A stretch of 48,449 nt of DNA, from NCBI GenBank assembly GCA_029856125.1, contig JAHQWJ010000030.1, forward strand, positions 1 to 48,449, read 5' to 3'. Below the pieces are notes generated by a model. The model saw only the letters and a program-made list of their open reading frames with translations, ran no database searches and was not told where the DNA came from. Positions 8,491 through 16,354 of this stretch are shown here, piece by piece. Within the stretch, counting starts at the first letter, position 1, and each line of letters starts with the position of its first letter. The stretch is from Promethearchaeia archaeon (lineage in GTDB: Archaea; Asgardarchaeota; Lokiarchaeia; Sigyniarchaeales; SOKP01). The translations under genes and the position numbers were made by a program.

Positions 8491-10398
8491 ATGTACGCGC
8501 AACAACAACCAACACGCCAAATTCCTGGAATAATATCTTATATGGATTATTTTTCATCTAAGAAATCTGCTTATATTCTCCTTTTTAGCGTACCTTCTAT
8601 TCTTGCTGTTTTATCGTTTATACTGAATTCACTTTACACGAATATTTGGAACTTTTATTACCTTTCGAATGTTTTACTAACATTTTACTTAACCTCTGGA
8701 GGAGGTATCATAATATCGGTTATTTTTTACTCAAAACGCTCTCCACTACTTGCTAGTCCCCCGAAGGGATGGTCTTTTCAAATGAATTCTTTTTTTACTG
8801 GAATAATGGGTTTGTCACTTTTAATTGGACAACTAATTACAATCTTCCTTAGAAATATCACGTTTCAAGAAGTGTTTCTCATATTGGGTACTATTATTTC
8901 CTATATCTTCGCATTTGTTGTATATTTTTCGTTTACTACAGCTGGTAAGTATGGAAATATAATTTTAGCATTTGTACAACCAGTAATTGTAATAACGCTC
9001 TACAGTATTTTCGCATCTCCACTTCCATTTTTCTTTTTTATCAGAGCAATCCTTTTCTTTTTAATTTGTGCATTTATTTTTGCGATCCCTTATACAAGAA
9101 GTATGTCTCGAGTAAGCAATATATACAGGCAAGCAACCGGTATAGGAGGATATCCTTTTATTAGAGCTTTCGTACTTTCGATGTTGACCGAGGGTAATGA
9201 TGATTTACTCGAAGGCTTTTTTGATAAAATAGGGGTCAACACCAATGCTTTGATACAATACTTGGCAATCAGAAGCAAGGCTACACAAAAACTAAAAGGT
9301 TTATTCGTCATACCACATGTTCATTTTGGACCTTTTAAAACTTGTGGATCTTCAGATTTACCAGCTCATATCTACGAGGCCTTTAGTCAAATTCAGGGTA
9401 CGACGGTTTATCACACTACAAATGATCACACGCAGAATTTAACTTCTCAGAAAGAACTTGAAAAAGTCTTAAGTAAAATAAAGAGAGATGTGAAATATAT
9501 CGAAGAAGACAAAAAGATAGAATGGATAAAAAAAGTTAATGCCACCACAAGAAGCATGTCGAATTCGGCAAAGTTAATAGGTATAGAGATAAATAATGTT
9601 GCTATAATGTTCCTAACTAGACATCCTTTACCTTCTGATGACATTCAAGCTGAAATAGGGGATAGAATTAGAAAGATAGCAAAAGACAAAGGTTACCGTG
9701 AAGTTATCATAATAGATTCGCATAATTCAATTATAGGGGATGAGGTTTTGATAAGAAACAAATCGATAGAAGCCAATGACCTTATATCTGTTTCAGAGAA
9801 ATTCCTTATTTCCAATAAGGCTAAAGAAAATGACAATAAAATTGTTGTAGAATATGGTGTTGCCAAAGATCTAATGACGGAATACACAGAAAGAGATGGA
9901 ATTGGTATAGGTGGAATAGTTGTTCATTTATTTAAAAACATTGAATCAAGTCAAAAAACAGTGTTTATTCACTTCGATGCAAATAATGCCTATGTTGATA
10001 TTCGATCGTTCGTTTTAAACATGCTACAAAATAGAGGAATCGAAAGGGGGGAAGTTACGACTTCTGATTCTCACACAGTAGCAAGACAATTCACAGCCCG
10101 GGGATATTCTCCTTTGGGTGATAAGATCAAATTAGAAAAGATTCTAGACAAAATTGATAATCTAATAATTAAAGCAGAAAACAATTTAGAAGATGTGGAA
10201 TTTTATTATCACGATTCTATTGTCGAAAATGTTAAGATATGGAACAATCCTCGCTATTTTGAGGTGATTATGAATACACTATTCAAATGCATTAAAGTTT
10301 CTCGTGGACTATTCACATACAGTCTGATAATCCCTGCTTTATTTTCAATAATTTTGCTTCTATTTTTCTATAACATCCAATTTTCTGCTATTTTTTAG
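8491..10398 (+). CDS. DUF2070 family membrane protein
   Basis: Archaea-specific DUF2070 family. The N-terminal 220 residues hold about six or seven transmembrane segments. A soluble domain of about 370 residues follows, and one last transmembrane helix ends the protein. The soluble part has conserved-looking polar clusters: PHVHFGPFKTCGSSDLPAH, IIIDSHNS, HFDANNAYVDIRS and TTSDSHTVARQF. The His and Asp residues suggest a metal-dependent active site facing one side of the membrane; this is inference, because no activity is established for the family as far as I know. The 635-aa length is normal for DUF2070. It lies 111 bases upstream of the GTPase pair on the same strand, so it may share transcription. 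Confidence 0.88.
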   Translation: MYAQQQPTRQIPGIISYMDYFSSKKSAYILLFSVPSILAVLSFILNSLYTNIWNFYYLSNVLLTFYLTSGGGIIISVIFYSKRSPLLASPPKGWSFQMNSFFTGIMGLSLLIGQLITIFLRNITFQEVFLILGTIISYIFAFVVYFSFTTAGKYGNIILAFVQPVIVITLYSIFASPLPFFFFIRAILFFLICAFIFAIPYTRSMSRVSNIYRQATGIGGYPFIRAFVLSMLTEGNDDLLEGFFDKIGVNTNALIQYLAIRSKATQKLKGLFVIPHVHFGPFKTCGSSDLPAHIYEAFSQIQGTTVYHTTNDHTQNLTSQKELEKVLSKIKRDVKYIEEDKKIEWIKKVNATTRSMSNSAKLIGIEINNVAIMFLTRHPLPSDDIQAEIGDRIRKIAKDKGYREVIIIDSHNSIIGDEVLIRNKSIEANDLISVSEKFLISNKAKENDNKIVVEYGVAKDLMTEYTERDGIGIGGIVVHLFKNIESSQKTVFIHFDANNAYVDIRSFVLNMLQNRGIERGEVTTSDSHTVARQFTARGYSPLGDKIKLEKILDKIDNLIIKAENNLEDVEFYYHDSIVENVKIWNNPRYFEVIMNTLFKCIKVSRGLFTYSLIIPALFSIILLLFFYNIQFSAIF

Positions 10399-10509
10399 AA
10401 TCAGGAAGCTTATCTTTGTAGATATGATCTAAATATTACTTAGATATATGTAAGTGATTTGACCTTTTTTCTTTAAAAATATTCTTTTCTTTTCGTGATC
10501 GTATAAAAT

Positions 10510-11046
10510 ATGTTGAGTTCAGAAATTTCAAAATTGATGAAGGTGACATTTATAGGGTCGCCAGCGGTTGGAAAAACAACTATGCTACGACTTCTCTCAA
10601 AAGATACGATCGGTAAATTTTATTTCCCAACTCATGGCTTTGATTTGAAAACGATCAAATTAGACGATTATAATATCCGTGTTTGGGATTTTGGTGGCCA
10701 AAGCTCGTACTTAAAGACTTATTCAAGAGATTACCTTCTAGGTTCAGATGTTCTTTTTGTTGTTACTGATTCTACGCCCCGAAATGTTTTAAATTCGCGA
10801 GAATTGATTAAGTTCGCAACACATTTTATCGACAAAGAGTGTCCAATAATTGGCATAGCAAATAAACAAGATTTAACAAAGAATGATGGAAGAATGAGTC
10901 CCAATCGCGTAGAACAATTACTCCATATAAAAACATATGGCCTTACAGCTATAAATCCAAACGAGAGAAACAAATTATTAGATATTATGAGAAAAGAATT
11001 AAACCAAGTTGTATTAAGAAGGAGGTCAAAAGAAGATGAACTTTAA
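10510..11046 (+). CDS. Arf-like small GTPase
   Basis: Ras-superfamily GTPase of the Arf-like type. P-loop GSPAVGKTT at residues 16-24; switch I PTHGFD with Thr41, as in Arf proteins (PTxGF); WDFGGQ at 59-64 with the catalytic Gln64; NKQD base-recognition motif at 118-121; TAIN at 146-149 in place of the usual SAK. There is no Gly2 for myristoylation and no C-terminal Cys for prenylation, so it is probably not lipid-anchored. The C-terminus is basic then acidic. An alternative start is the ATG of Met10 (10537). Its last codons overlap the next gene by 11 bases, which implies coupled translation and a functional partnership. Confidence 0.93.
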   Translation: MLSSEISKLMKVTFIGSPAVGKTTMLRLLSKDTIGKFYFPTHGFDLKTIKLDDYNIRVWDFGGQSSYLKTYSRDYLLGSDVLFVVTDSTPRNVLNSRELIKFATHFIDKECPIIGIANKQDLTKNDGRMSPNRVEQLLHIKTYGLTAINPNERNKLLDIMRKELNQVVLRRRSKEDEL

Positions 11047-11590
11047 TGAAGATGAACTTTTTGGAGCAGCTCTAATAGGCTTTGATCTAATTGATGGTCC
11101 GTTCATAAAATGGAAGAAGGAATATGGAACTCCGTCAAATCTAATGAAATTAGACGATTTTGCCATGAACTTCTATCTAGCATTCAGAGGTGGTAATACG
11201 GGGAAGAAACCAAGAGCCATTTTATATGATAAATTCTATATTGTTGCTTTTCCTCAAGATCTTGAGCTTTGTTGCTTATTTATGAAACCTCAAGGAATAG
11301 ATAGGAATATTAATCAGTTAAACAAAATTGCTTCAAGAATAACTCATGAGATGGATTCTATTGAACAAGAAGTCGATATACCGGTTAATTCTGATGAAGA
11401 TGCAATCGAAGAAATGAAGAGAATAATCGTAAATCTATTGAGTGGTGTAGAAATGTCCACCCCAGAGTTAAGAAGATACTTCAAATTGAGTAACTCACAG
11501 ATATGGAAGGTAATGTCTACTTTAGAAAGCTCTTTAAAAGTTAAACGTGCTCGTAAACAAGGAAGAACTGTTTTATGGACCGCTAACTAG
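11036..11590 (+). CDS. Longin/roadblock-like domain fused to winged helix
   Basis: Two-domain protein of 184 aa. Residues 1-115 look like a longin or roadblock fold: a strand pair with a turn (FGAALIGFDLIDGPFIKW), then three strands (RAILYDKFYIVAFPQ, LELCCLFMKP) and a long helix (INQLNKIASRITHEM). Such domains bind or regulate small GTPases. Residues 128-184 resemble a winged helix-turn-helix (MSTPELRRYFKLSNSQIWKV, with a basic wing KRARKQGR). It starts inside the end of the GTPase gene, after a good AGGAGG ribosome binding site at 11021-11026. The likely reading is a GTPase partner that also binds DNA. Fold calls are from pattern only. Confidence 0.75.
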   Translation: MNFNEDELFGAALIGFDLIDGPFIKWKKEYGTPSNLMKLDDFAMNFYLAFRGGNTGKKPRAILYDKFYIVAFPQDLELCCLFMKPQGIDRNINQLNKIASRITHEMDSIEQEVDIPVNSDEDAIEEMKRIIVNLLSGVEMSTPELRRYFKLSNSQIWKVMSTLESSLKVKRARKQGRTVLWTAN

Positions 11591-11620
11591 TTTTTTTTCT
11601 AATTTTTTATATTTTTATTG
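11591..11620 (+). terminator. T-tract terminator after the GTPase pair
   Basis: Immediately after the TAG stop comes a T8 run, then T6 and T5 runs in quick succession on the plus strand. Archaeal RNA polymerase ends transcription at such T-rich tracts without needing a hairpin. The following gene is convergent, so a terminator is expected here. Confidence 0.55.
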
Positions 11621-11626
11621 AATTAA

Positions 11627-12313
11627 TTACCTAATATGATTCCAATTTTTCATTTTTGTATAATATCTTGAAAACATAATGTAGCAGATATTAGGCATTT
11701 CCTTGTCAAGGTTATTTAAAGTGATATATCGGAGAATGTGATTGATTAGGAAAATTCCCAGAAATTCCATGTGATAGCTACCTACTTTTTTAGAGAGTAC
11801 TTCACCTATGTAAGCGATATTTAGTTTCTCCCGAGCGTTGTAAGTTAATTCAATAGAGATACCTGGAAATATTTCCTTTATAATTTGCCACTTATCAGCT
11901 TTTTTCCTCACTATAGCACCAAGAAATATGGCTAAATCATTTACATCACTATCTTTCAATAAACTAAATGGCTCGGTTCTTTGAATTAAAACCTTTTGCA
12001 TTAATTCTGATTTTTTATCATAAGATTGTTCAAAGGGTTCTCTATTTTGAATCATTCTCTCCATAAAATTAAAAATTATATCAACATAAGTAATGCTATC
12101 TTCACCAGGGATTATATGTACTCTTTCACCTGAAAAAAAGCATTTAAATTCTGCGGTAACCCCATCTCCAAATTCATCGCCGAAATATGTAAAAACTAGA
12201 TGTATAATAACCTCTGGAAACATTTCTAATGTAATCGTCCAATCTTCGTTAAAGCCTATATTTTCGATTATGCCTCCAATGTCCTCTGAAATTATCTTCT
12301 TAAGCGTATCCAT
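11627..12313 (-). CDS. Hypothetical protein, at least 228 aa, with two similar halves
   Basis: Not recognised with confidence; it faintly resembles DUF3786-type proteins. Two segments look like repeats of one fold: EMFPEVIIHLVFTYFGDEFG near residue 29 and EIFPGISIELTYNAREKLN near 146. Each is followed by a helix-rich stretch. It is soluble, with no signal peptide and few Cys. The coordinates give the first ATG. However, the same frame stays open and coding-like for about 44 codons further upstream (see the separate entry for 12314-12433), so the real protein is probably about 268 aa. Convergent with the GTPase pair. Confidence 0.65.
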   Translation of the reverse strand: MDTLKKIISEDIGGIIENIGFNEDWTITLEMFPEVIIHLVFTYFGDEFGDGVTAEFKCFFSGERVHIIPGEDSITYVDIIFNFMERMIQNREPFEQSYDKKSELMQKVLIQRTEPFSLLKDSDVNDLAIFLGAIVRKKADKWQIIKEIFPGISIELTYNAREKLNIAYIGEVLSKKVGSYHMEFLGIFLINHILRYITLNNLDKEMPNICYIMFSRYYTKMKNWNHIR

Positions 12314-12433
12314 GTTGATATCAACGAAGAGCTGATGTTTTGCTTTGCTAACATCTTTTAATTCCTTAACATGGGGGCCTGTTACCCCAGTTGCGTCAAT
12401 TTGTCCTACAGTCCAATATTTAGTTCCAGTTAT
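12314..12433 (-). other. Coding-like N-terminal extension with candidate ATA start
   Basis: The frame of the 228-aa gene continues upstream without a stop to 12445 and encodes a protein-like sequence (GTKYWTVGQIDATGVTG, then PHVKELKDVSKAKHQLF). No ATG, GTG or TTG occurs in this part. An in-frame ATA at 12433-12431 lies five bases after GGTGGAG, an ideal ribosome binding site. The nitronate-monooxygenase-like gene in this window has the near-identical leader GGTGGTTAAAATG. Either ATA is the start, or a true ATG has changed to ATA or been misread. Confidence 0.5.
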
Positions 12434-12475
12434 TTTAACTCCACCTTAGAAAAAGTTGTTCTAGTATTATAGAAG

Positions 12476-13795
12476 TTATTTTTTTTTGAATTTTGCGATA
12501 AAAAATCCTTTTGTTCGGTGGGTTGCTGGAAACAATCTTCCTGTTCCGGGAATATGCTGGTGGTTTATCTTATAGCTAGGAGAAAACCAGTTTGGAAGCT
12601 CCATAGGCTTAAAATGGTTTAAAACTTTTAACACCTGCAGCTCCCCTTCCTCGGGATAAAGGCTACATGTAGAATAAACGAGAATTCCAGAAGGTTTTAA
12701 TAAATTAATAGCACTTTTAAGTAACTTTTCCTGGAGTACAAGATTTTGATGTAGGAATCCCTCATTCTGTCGCCATTTAAGTTCGGGATTTGTCGAAAAA
12801 GTTCCACTTCCAGTACAAGGTGCATCTAATAAGATCTTATCGAAGAAATTGGTAAATCTAACGGGTAATTTAATACCATCTGAATTCATAAGGTTAGTGT
12901 TTAATACATTTAACTTCTTTAAAAGTTGTTTTGTTCCTTTTAATCGCTGTTTGCTAAAGTCGTTGGCTAATATGGTAGCTTTATTTTGAGATAACTGTGC
13001 AATAATGCTAGTTTTAATTCCAGGAGCCGCACACATATCGCATATCAACTCGTTTGCTTGAGGTTCTAAAAGGTGAGTTACCGCAAAAGAAGCCTTATCC
13101 TGAATGACGAGTTTGCCTTCTTTATACAATCTATTCAAGATGATTTTCTTTTTATTTTTTAAATCTGTATAAAAAACTTCTGAGAAATTTGAATCTTGTT
13201 TAGCATTAATTCCTAATTCTTCTAAATCCTTAAAAACAATGTTCAATGAATTTTGTTGATTTTTTTCATATGGCAAATCATTAAGTCGAAAAAATAGTAT
13301 TTTATTGCCCTCCTTACCATCCATTTGCTTAAAATTGGCTCTAATTGTTTCTAAATCCATTATAGGTGCAAGTTTTTTAATTGAAAAAGTTGGAATTGCG
13401 ATTTCTAAACTTAACCTTTCTATTTCGTTTTTTCCTTTTAATGCTTGCTTCCACGAAAAGACATCAAGTTTCTTTATGAGAGCTAATTCATCTGAGCCGA
13501 ATTTGAGTTCATTACCTACGGCTATAGCATTTTCTTTCTCCCAAACAATTCGATAAATAGCAATAAGATACTTAGCATTACTATAATTATTAGAAACATG
13601 TGATTCATTAGTAAATTTAAGGTTTCGCTTTAAAATGAAATTAATTTTATTCCAATATCGGAGTATTTCGTAATAATAATGAATTAACTCAGCATTACTA
13701 CGATTTTTAATAGAAAGAATGCCTGTTTTTCGCTCAATAAATTTAGTTAATAATTTAACTAATTCATTTATAACTTTTTGATTGATACTAAACAC
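12476..13795 (-). CDS. RsmB/NSun-family RNA (cytosine-5)-methyltransferase
   Basis: S-adenosylmethionine-dependent RNA m5C methyltransferase. Residues 1-130 form a helical NusB-like domain as in RsmB. The catalytic domain has MCAAPGIKTS (SAM site), then LLDAPCTGSGTF near residue 323 and YSTCSLYPEE near 380. The Cys in TC attacks C6 of cytosine and the Cys in PC releases the product; both are present. Length 439 aa matches RsmB-type enzymes. The target could be rRNA or tRNA. The start is GTG at 13795, preceded closely by GGGGAG. A small upstream frame (13807-13935) ends 11 bases before it. Confidence 0.92.
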   Translation of the reverse strand: MFSINQKVINELVKLLTKFIERKTGILSIKNRSNAELIHYYYEILRYWNKINFILKRNLKFTNESHVSNNYSNAKYLIAIYRIVWEKENAIAVGNELKFGSDELALIKKLDVFSWKQALKGKNEIERLSLEIAIPTFSIKKLAPIMDLETIRANFKQMDGKEGNKILFFRLNDLPYEKNQQNSLNIVFKDLEELGINAKQDSNFSEVFYTDLKNKKKIILNRLYKEGKLVIQDKASFAVTHLLEPQANELICDMCAAPGIKTSIIAQLSQNKATILANDFSKQRLKGTKQLLKKLNVLNTNLMNSDGIKLPVRFTNFFDKILLDAPCTGSGTFSTNPELKWRQNEGFLHQNLVLQEKLLKSAINLLKPSGILVYSTCSLYPEEGELQVLKVLNHFKPMELPNWFSPSYKINHQHIPGTGRLFPATHRTKGFFIAKFKKK

Positions 13796-13806
13796 TCCCC
13801 GGTAAT

Positions 13807-13935
13807 TTAATTATTTTTCGAGCTCCAAAGATATACTGCGGGATTAATTCGATTTAAAAATTTAGCTATGTAATAAGCATTTAAAGGATAGGAAGACTCA
13901 CTTTTCTTATCACGATTAAAGTATTTAAGATCCAT
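13807..13935 (-). CDS. Small ORF, 42 aa, upstream of the m5C methyltransferase gene
   Basis: An ATG-started frame of 42 codons (MDLKYFNRDKKSESSYPLN, then AYYIAKFLNRINPAVYLWSS) ending 11 bases before the methyltransferase start. Composition is protein-like, with aromatic residues and charged clusters. It could be a small protein or a translated leader. No family is recognised, and a frame of this length can occur by chance. Confidence 0.35.
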   Translation of the reverse strand: MDLKYFNRDKKSESSYPLNAYYIAKFLNRINPAVYLWSSKNN

Positions 13936-14196
13936 GGGTTTTCTATTATTTCCCTAAAATTTTATTAATTATTTAATTAAGTATATAATTTAAACCTAGT
14001 ATTTATTAAAACTAATTTAATGAAGGAAAACATTAGCGAATAATTTTTTCTATTAATTCTTCTAACCCTTTTTCAGTTATGTATTTTTTTTTTTCTAATT
14101 TTTTCGTAATAGTATTTCTTTCTTACTAGAGAGCTTTTAAAGACATGAATACTTAATAGATCATATTAAATTTCAAATACATATTAAGTGGTTTAA
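13936..14196. other. Intergenic region with a possible decayed frame
   Basis: A+T-rich gap between the small ORF and the transporter gene. On the minus strand, 14033-14126 reads without stop or start codon as a Lys/Glu-rich peptide (ITKKLEKKKYITEKGLEELI), like the tail of a winged-helix protein. It may be a gene remnant. An 11-A/T homopolymer at about 14084-14094 lies inside it. Nothing else is recognised. The promoter of the transporter gene should lie in the last 60 bases. Confidence 0.3.
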
Positions 14197-14958
14197 ATGT
14201 GGTTAGTCTTTCTGATATGGATTGTTGTTATTTTCGTTTCGACAGTGTTTATTAGTCAGTATATCAAAATGCAAAATCGAGAGGATGTTGCTATTGCATT
14301 ATTCGTTTTGTTTATTACTATGTCACAAATACTTGCATCAAAAATCGGGGATTTCACTGTTTTTAATTATCAAATAACTGCTCCAGTAGCCGTATTAATA
14401 TTTCCCTTTACTTTTCAGATTACCGATATGGTAAATGAAAATTTTGGTCAAAAAGCAACTCATAGAATGATTTTTATCGCTTTCATAACTCAAATATTCA
14501 TGGCTATCTTTATATGGTTTAGCATCGAAGTTCCTGCTGCTCCATTTTGGGGTTTTGATTGGGCAAGCGACCCTATTGAAGCTCAACAATTTTGGTTAAA
14601 TTTCTTCGGTTCCACAATTAGGATTACGATTGCATCTTGGATATCTTTCATAATAACTGAAAATTTAGATGCCATTTTATTCGCTAAACTTAAAAAATGG
14701 ACGAAAGGCAAAAATCTCTGGATAAGAAATGTGTTTAGTGATATACCAACCTTAGCTTTAGATAGCGTACTCTTCATTAGCATTGCGTTTGGAGGTGAAT
14801 TTCCTCTTGATGTTATATTAATAATGATTTGGGGCCAACTACTTACTAAATGGTTCTTTGGGGTCATTGATACGCCTTTTATGTACCTTTCTCGCGGGGT
14901 AATTAATGGGAAGATAAATTTATTGGGAAACCTCTTTTCCAAAAAAGAAGATCATTAA
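14197..14958 (+). CDS. VUT/YhhQ-family queuosine precursor transporter
   Basis: Integral membrane protein of the vitamin uptake transporter (VUT, DUF165) family, whose bacterial member YhhQ imports 7-deazaguanine precursors of queuosine. Seen: about six or seven hydrophobic segments, with the family patterns QILASKIGDF (residues 45-54), FQITDMVNENFGQKATHRMI (roughly 73-92) and, near the end, WGQLLTKWFFGVIDTPFMYL. Length 253 aa is typical. In archaea the same precursors (preQ0 or preQ1) feed archaeosine synthesis in tRNA, so salvage of that base is the likely role. It begins at ATG with AGTGGT just upstream. No queuosine or archaeosine gene is adjacent. Family confident, substrate inferred. 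Confidence 0.87.
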   Translation: MWLVFLIWIVVIFVSTVFISQYIKMQNREDVAIALFVLFITMSQILASKIGDFTVFNYQITAPVAVLIFPFTFQITDMVNENFGQKATHRMIFIAFITQIFMAIFIWFSIEVPAAPFWGFDWASDPIEAQQFWLNFFGSTIRITIASWISFIITENLDAILFAKLKKWTKGKNLWIRNVFSDIPTLALDSVLFISIAFGGEFPLDVILIMIWGQLLTKWFFGVIDTPFMYLSRGVINGKINLLGNLFSKKEDH

Positions 14959-14986
14959 ATATTTGTAATTTTCTTTACAGTTTCAC

Positions 14987-16192
14987 TCAAATAGGGATTA
15001 ACTCATAATCAATAGATCCAATTTTATTTTGAAGAGCCGCTTCAAATTGCCTAACGGGATTTAACATCCCGAGCATCGCCTTAAATTTCTCAACACCTTG
15101 TTCTAATGGTATTGTCCACTGACCGTCTTGTTTTAAAACAGGAAGCCCAGGAGCCTTAGTTTCTGCATCAAAACAAGCCTTATCTATAGCAACTGGATCT
15201 GAAGAACCAAAAATACCTAGATCTGGAACAACTACCATTCCGGGATTAGGTACGCAATCACACATGAGAGGGATATCCAACGCAAAATTAATATAACGGA
15301 TGTTCTCAGCACCAAAAGATTTGACAACTGCTGCTGCACAGTCGATGAATCGATCTGTAAATTCATTAATTTCGTTCATTTTGGGTTTCTTAATTGCTCT
15401 TTTAATTGGACATTTCAAAAAACACAGAAAACACCCATAACAAAGCTCAGCATCTATTAAAGCCTTCTCATTTTCGATTTTGATCGCTTCTACTGGACAG
15501 GCACTAATACATTCTTGCTTACATTGGGATGTATCGCATTTTCTCTCATTTATTTTTAACATGTCAGTCGCGTGGGCTAAATGCTTATTGTGTTTTGTTA
15601 CGCATCCAATTCCAAGTTGTTTTAATGCGCCACCAAATCCTGCCTGGGGATGTCCTTTAAAATGAGAAATAACTAGAAGCTTATCGTAATTAAACAAATT
15701 TTTCGCTACTGAAACGCTTTTTAGCGTTATTCCATTAATTTCCACAATTTTTCTTTCAATTCCTTGGTCCCCATCAATAAATTTGAGCGGAGCTCCAACT
15801 ATGGTTTCGTCATACCCGTGTAATTTAGCAATTGCTTGATGCTCTGAAGCGTTTTTCCTATGACCTATACAAATCGAGTAATCATCGTGAATTTCGATCT
15901 CTTGAAGATGATTCCCCCCACCTTGAGTTTCAACTAAGGTTGGAATGGCACCTAGAGATTTAACGGCTTTTACTACTTCATATACATAATCGTGCCGTAA
16001 ATAATGGGTGTTCATGGCTTCCCCTACGTGAACTTTAATCGCAACTTTATCTCCCGATTTAATATTATCTAAAATTTTATCCAAAATAAGTCGAGTTTTT
16101 ACTAATTTGTTTGTTACCATATTCTTTGAAGTATTAGTCAGAGATGCTATTTCATTGGGAGGTGCCCAATATACAATGATATTATCCGACAT
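14987..16192 (-). CDS. DUF362 protein with two 4Fe-4S clusters
   Basis: DUF362-domain protein with an inserted bacterial-type ferredoxin module. The DUF362 pattern is clear: KVHVGEAMNTHYLRHDYVY near residues 53-71, HFKGHPQAGFGGALKQLGIG at 177-196, and a late DPVAIDKAC. Cys219, 224, 228, 232 and Cys251, 254, 257, 261 give two 4Fe-4S sites. It is cytoplasmic with no signal peptide. It probably passes electrons to or from an unknown enzyme; the exact role of DUF362 proteins is not established. It is convergent with the queuosine-precursor transporter. Confidence 0.88.
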   Translation of the reverse strand: MSDNIIVYWAPPNEIASLTNTSKNMVTNKLVKTRLILDKILDNIKSGDKVAIKVHVGEAMNTHYLRHDYVYEVVKAVKSLGAIPTLVETQGGGNHLQEIEIHDDYSICIGHRKNASEHQAIAKLHGYDETIVGAPLKFIDGDQGIERKIVEINGITLKSVSVAKNLFNYDKLLVISHFKGHPQAGFGGALKQLGIGCVTKHNKHLAHATDMLKINERKCDTSQCKQECISACPVEAIKIENEKALIDAELCYGCFLCFLKCPIKRAIKKPKMNEINEFTDRFIDCAAAVVKSFGAENIRYINFALDIPLMCDCVPNPGMVVVPDLGIFGSSDPVAIDKACFDAETKAPGLPVLKQDGQWTIPLEQGVEKFKAMLGMLNPVRQFEAALQNKIGSIDYELIPI

Positions 16193-16354
16193 GATAAATC
16201 CTTTTCAATTGTTTGTTTAATAGAGTTATTATTATTTTTATATTAAAGGAACAATTTTATCTATTAAAAATAAAATCTTTATTTTTTAAAAAATTGAAGA
16301 ATTGGTACGAACTGATTTCGGACCAATTGAGCTATAAAATGCACCTTTAGTTTA

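Noticed and set aside
12440..12451. GTG inside GGTGGAG as start of the unknown gene
   Set aside because: In that frame it runs into TAA after four codons, so it serves only as part of the ribosome binding site.
14583..14942. 119-codon minus-strand frame antisense to the VUT transporter
   Set aside because: The plus-strand frame has clear family motifs; this one is its reverse and has none.
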